A DNA stretch of 64,000 nucleotides from Luteimonas gilva (lineage in GTDB: Bacteria; Pseudomonadota; Gammaproteobacteria; Xanthomonadales; Xanthomonadaceae): assembly GCF_005239095.1 (NCBI RefSeq), contig NZ_SZUA01000002.1, positions 496,001 through 560,000 on the forward strand, written 5' to 3'. The translations under genes and the position numbers were made by a program. How positions within the stretch are numbered: position 1 is the first letter of the stretch; every line of letters starts with the position of its first letter. Positions 62,201 through 64,000 of this stretch are shown here, in pieces. The notes beneath the pieces were generated by a model that was not told the DNA's origin, did no database searches, and was given only the letters and a program-made list of their open reading frames with translations.

Positions 62201-64000
62201 ATGAACGCGGTCCGTTACCGCTTCGGCGAATACAGCCTGGATCTGGCCAAGCGCGAACTGCAGCGCGACGGGCAACCGATCGTGCTGCCGGCGCGCGTGC
62301 TGGAATGCTTGGCCGCGCTGATCGAGCACCGCGACCGCGCGATGCACCGCGACGAGCTGGTGCGCGCCGTGTTCGGCCGCGCCGACGTGTCCGACGCGCA
62401 ACTGGGCCAGATCGTGCTGCGCACGCGCCGGGTGATCGGCGACGATGGGCACGAGCAGCGTTATATCCGCACGGTGCCGCGTTACGGTTTCGCCTGGGTG
62501 GCGCCGGTGTCGGTGGACGATCCGGCGGCCGAGGAAGCGGCGCCCGCGGCCGCGCCCGCCGCGGATGCGGCCGACGATGTCCGCGATGCATGGGATGCGG
62601 ATGCGGGTGCGTTGTCGGCCGCGCCGGAAAAACGCCGCTTCGGCTGGCTGGGTGCGCTCGCCGCGGCGGTCTTCGCCGCAGTGCTGATCGCCTTGCCGGT
62701 AGCGCGCATCGAAAAGCCGCGGCAGGCCCCGGCGCAAACGGCCGAACGCGCGTTCATGGTGCTGCCTATGGAAGCCGATGGCCCGGGCGACATCGCTTGG
62801 ACGCGGCTGGGGCTGATGGATTTCGTCGCCGACCGCATGCGCAGGGCCGGTTTGCCGGTGCTGTCCAGCGAGGCCACGCTCGGCGTCATCGCCGACGGGG
62901 GTTCGGCGGCCGCGCCGGCGCGCACCGAAGCGCGCGTCAGCGGCCGCGCGCGATTCAGCGAGGGCCAGTGGCAAGTCGATCTCGCATCGGTCGATGCGCA
63001 GAACACCTCGCTGCACGGCCGCGCGAAGCACGCCGACCTGATCGGCGCGACGCGTTTGGCGACCGACCGTTTGCTCGCCGCGCTCGGCCACAGCCTGCCG
63101 GCCGGCGACCAAGACTCGCCCGCGCTGGCCGAACGCTTGCTGCGCGTGCAGTCGGCCTTGCTCGCCAACGAGCTCGACGCCGCGCGCCGCATCCTCAACG
63201 AAGCGCCGGAATTGCAGCGCGACCAGCCGCAGTTGCGCTACCGGCTGGCGCAAGTGGATTTCCGCGCCGGCGATTACAGCGGCGCCCTGGTCACCGTCGA
63301 TCGGCTGATCGCCGAATCGAAGCCGGCGCAAGATCCGCTGTTCCATGCGCGCCTGCTCAACGCGCGCGGCGCCTTGCTGGTGCGGCTGGGCCGTTTCGGC
63401 GACGGCGGGCGCAGTTTCGACGAGGCGGCGACGCTGCTGCAAGGCACGCCGTACGCCGCCGAACTGGGGCAGGCGCTGACCGGGCGCGCGGTGACCCACT
63501 CGGCGCAAGGCCGCTTCGAACAGGCGCTCGCGGATTTGGGCCAGGCGCGCATCTACCAGGTGCGCGCCGGCGACGCGCTCGCGGTGGCGCGCGTGGACGC
63601 GAACCTGGGCGCGGTGGAAATGGACCGCGGCCGTCCCGCAGCCGCGCTCGGCTATTACCGCGCCTCGGGCCCGGTGTTCGAAAGCGTCGGCGCGATCAAC
63701 GAACTGGCCGGCACGCGCTGGTCGCTGGTCGACGCGCAGCTGTCTTTGCTCGACAACAAGTCCGCGCTGGCGGAAAGCGAGCGCCTGTACGCCTTGCTGG
63801 CGCGCATCCGCGATCCGGCCGTGCGCGCCAAAGCCATCCTCAGCCGCAGCGAAGCGCTGATGGCGGTCGGCCGGATGCGCGAGGCGCGCGAACTGATGCT
63901 CAGGGAAGACGCCGCCGTGCCGATTCCGGCCGAGCCGCATCTGCGCGATTACCTGATGGTCGAACTGGCGCGCCGCAGCGGCGATCCGCGTTCCGCCGCG
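62201..64000 (+). CDS. Membrane-anchored winged-helix regulator with TPR-like periplasmic domain (3' end missing)
   Basis: The frame runs from ATG 62201 to the window end without a stop (600 codons seen). Residues 1-100 form an OmpR/CadC-type winged helix (YRFGEYSLDLAKRELQRDG, VLECLAALIEHRDRAMHRDELV, LGQIVLRTRRVIGDDGHEQRYIRTVPRYGFAW). After an Ala/Asp-rich linker there is one membrane helix (about 148-166), then a large C-terminal domain with FMVLPMEADGPGDIAWTRLGLMDFVADRM and TPR-like helices from about residue 310. This is the layout of CadC-like one-component regulators, which sense a periplasmic signal. A TTTAGAAT element lies at 62113-62120, about 80 bases upstream of the start. The signal and targets are unknown. 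Confidence 0.88.
   Translation, partial: MNAVRYRFGEYSLDLAKRELQRDGQPIVLPARVLECLAALIEHRDRAMHRDELVRAVFGRADVSDAQLGQIVLRTRRVIGDDGHEQRYIRTVPRYGFAWVAPVSVDDPAAEEAAPAAAPAADAADDVRDAWDADAGALSAAPEKRRFGWLGALAAAVFAAVLIALPVARIEKPRQAPAQTAERAFMVLPMEADGPGDIAWTRLGLMDFVADRMRRAGLPVLSSEATLGVIADGGSAAAPARTEARVSGRARFSEGQWQVDLASVDAQNTSLHGRAKHADLIGATRLATDRLLAALGHSLPAGDQDSPALAERLLRVQSALLANELDAARRILNEAPELQRDQPQLRYRLAQVDFRAGDYSGALVTVDRLIAESKPAQDPLFHARLLNARGALLVRLGRFGDGGRSFDEAATLLQGTPYAAELGQALTGRAVTHSAQGRFEQALADLGQARIYQVRAGDALAVARVDANLGAVEMDRGRPAAALGYYRASGPVFESVGAINELAGTRWSLVDAQLSLLDNKSALAESERLYALLARIRDPAVRAKAILSRSEALMAVGRMREARELMLREDAAVPIPAEPHLRDYLMVELARRSGDPRSAA

Noticed and set aside
61916-63940. Long minus-strand frame at the window end
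   Set aside because: The plus-strand frame from 62201 has a clear winged helix, membrane helix and TPR-like repeats, while the minus-strand translation is Arg/Ala/His-rich without motifs.

Overview
The window is a GC-rich chromosomal segment of a gammaproteobacterium, most likely of the Xanthomonadaceae/Lysobacteraceae (Lysobacter, Luteimonas or Xanthomonas relatives). The evidence is the housekeeping set and its gene order (lptM-dapF-DUF484-xerC-hslVU; mreBCD-mrdA-rodA-mltB-rlpA-dacA; ybeD-lipB-lipA), the Tat-exported isoquinoline oxidoreductase-type enzyme, and the many short palindromic intergenic repeats with a REP-associated tyrosine transposase (RAYT). The genus cannot be fixed from sequence alone. 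I saw no tRNA, rRNA, CRISPR array or prophage.

Layout. 1-3.4 kb: 3' part of an oligopeptidase B-like peptidase, a YbaN-type membrane protein, and on the minus strand a putative polymorphic toxin with a small downstream gene that could encode its immunity protein. 3.5-9.8 kb: lptM, dapF, DUF484, xerC, hslV, hslU, ubiE. 10-16 kb: an M1 aminopeptidase lipoprotein, an exported alpha/beta hydrolase with an overlapping lipoprotein gene, a YbaK-type editing protein and an adenosine kinase. 16-31.6 kb: a cell-shape and wall block (mreB, mreC, mreD, PBP2, rodA, mltB, rlpA, D,D-carboxypeptidase) interrupted by the RAYT, followed by ybeD-lipB-lipA (lipoate) and prc. 31.7-40.4 kb: an Ada-like alkyltransferase, an Lrp-type regulator divergent from two DMT exporters, and a molybdenum hydroxylase (iorA/iorB) with a diheme lipoprotein cytochrome and the divergent maturation genes xdhC and mocA. 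40.5-49.2 kb: a MacAB-like ABC export operon on the minus strand and, divergently, an ABC-2 exporter with a DesK/DesR-type two-component system. 49-58.5 kb: a diguanylate cyclase, a DUF418 protein, a TetR/SDR divergent pair with an operator, and tesA divergent from ybbA-ybbP. 58.5-64 kb: an ECF sigma factor with a membrane partner, two overlapping 16S rRNA modification genes (rsmC, rsuA), and a membrane-anchored winged-helix regulator that runs off the window.

Coding is dense, with many 1- or 4-base overlaps between stop and start codons, so most blocks are translationally coupled operons. Almost every intergenic gap holds one of about nine families of palindromic repeats, usually as two copies facing each other. 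Several copies sit inside operons (mreB/mreC, iorA/iorB, MFP/ATPase). No stretch over 300 bases lacks a gene.

Most of the window is ordinary core genome. The parts most worth a second look are the putative toxin/immunity pair at 1949-3423, the RAYT flanked by copies of a repeat that recurs through the window, a recurring -10-like hexamer 6-9 bases before start codons (suggesting leaderless mRNAs), and the two operator-like palindromes.
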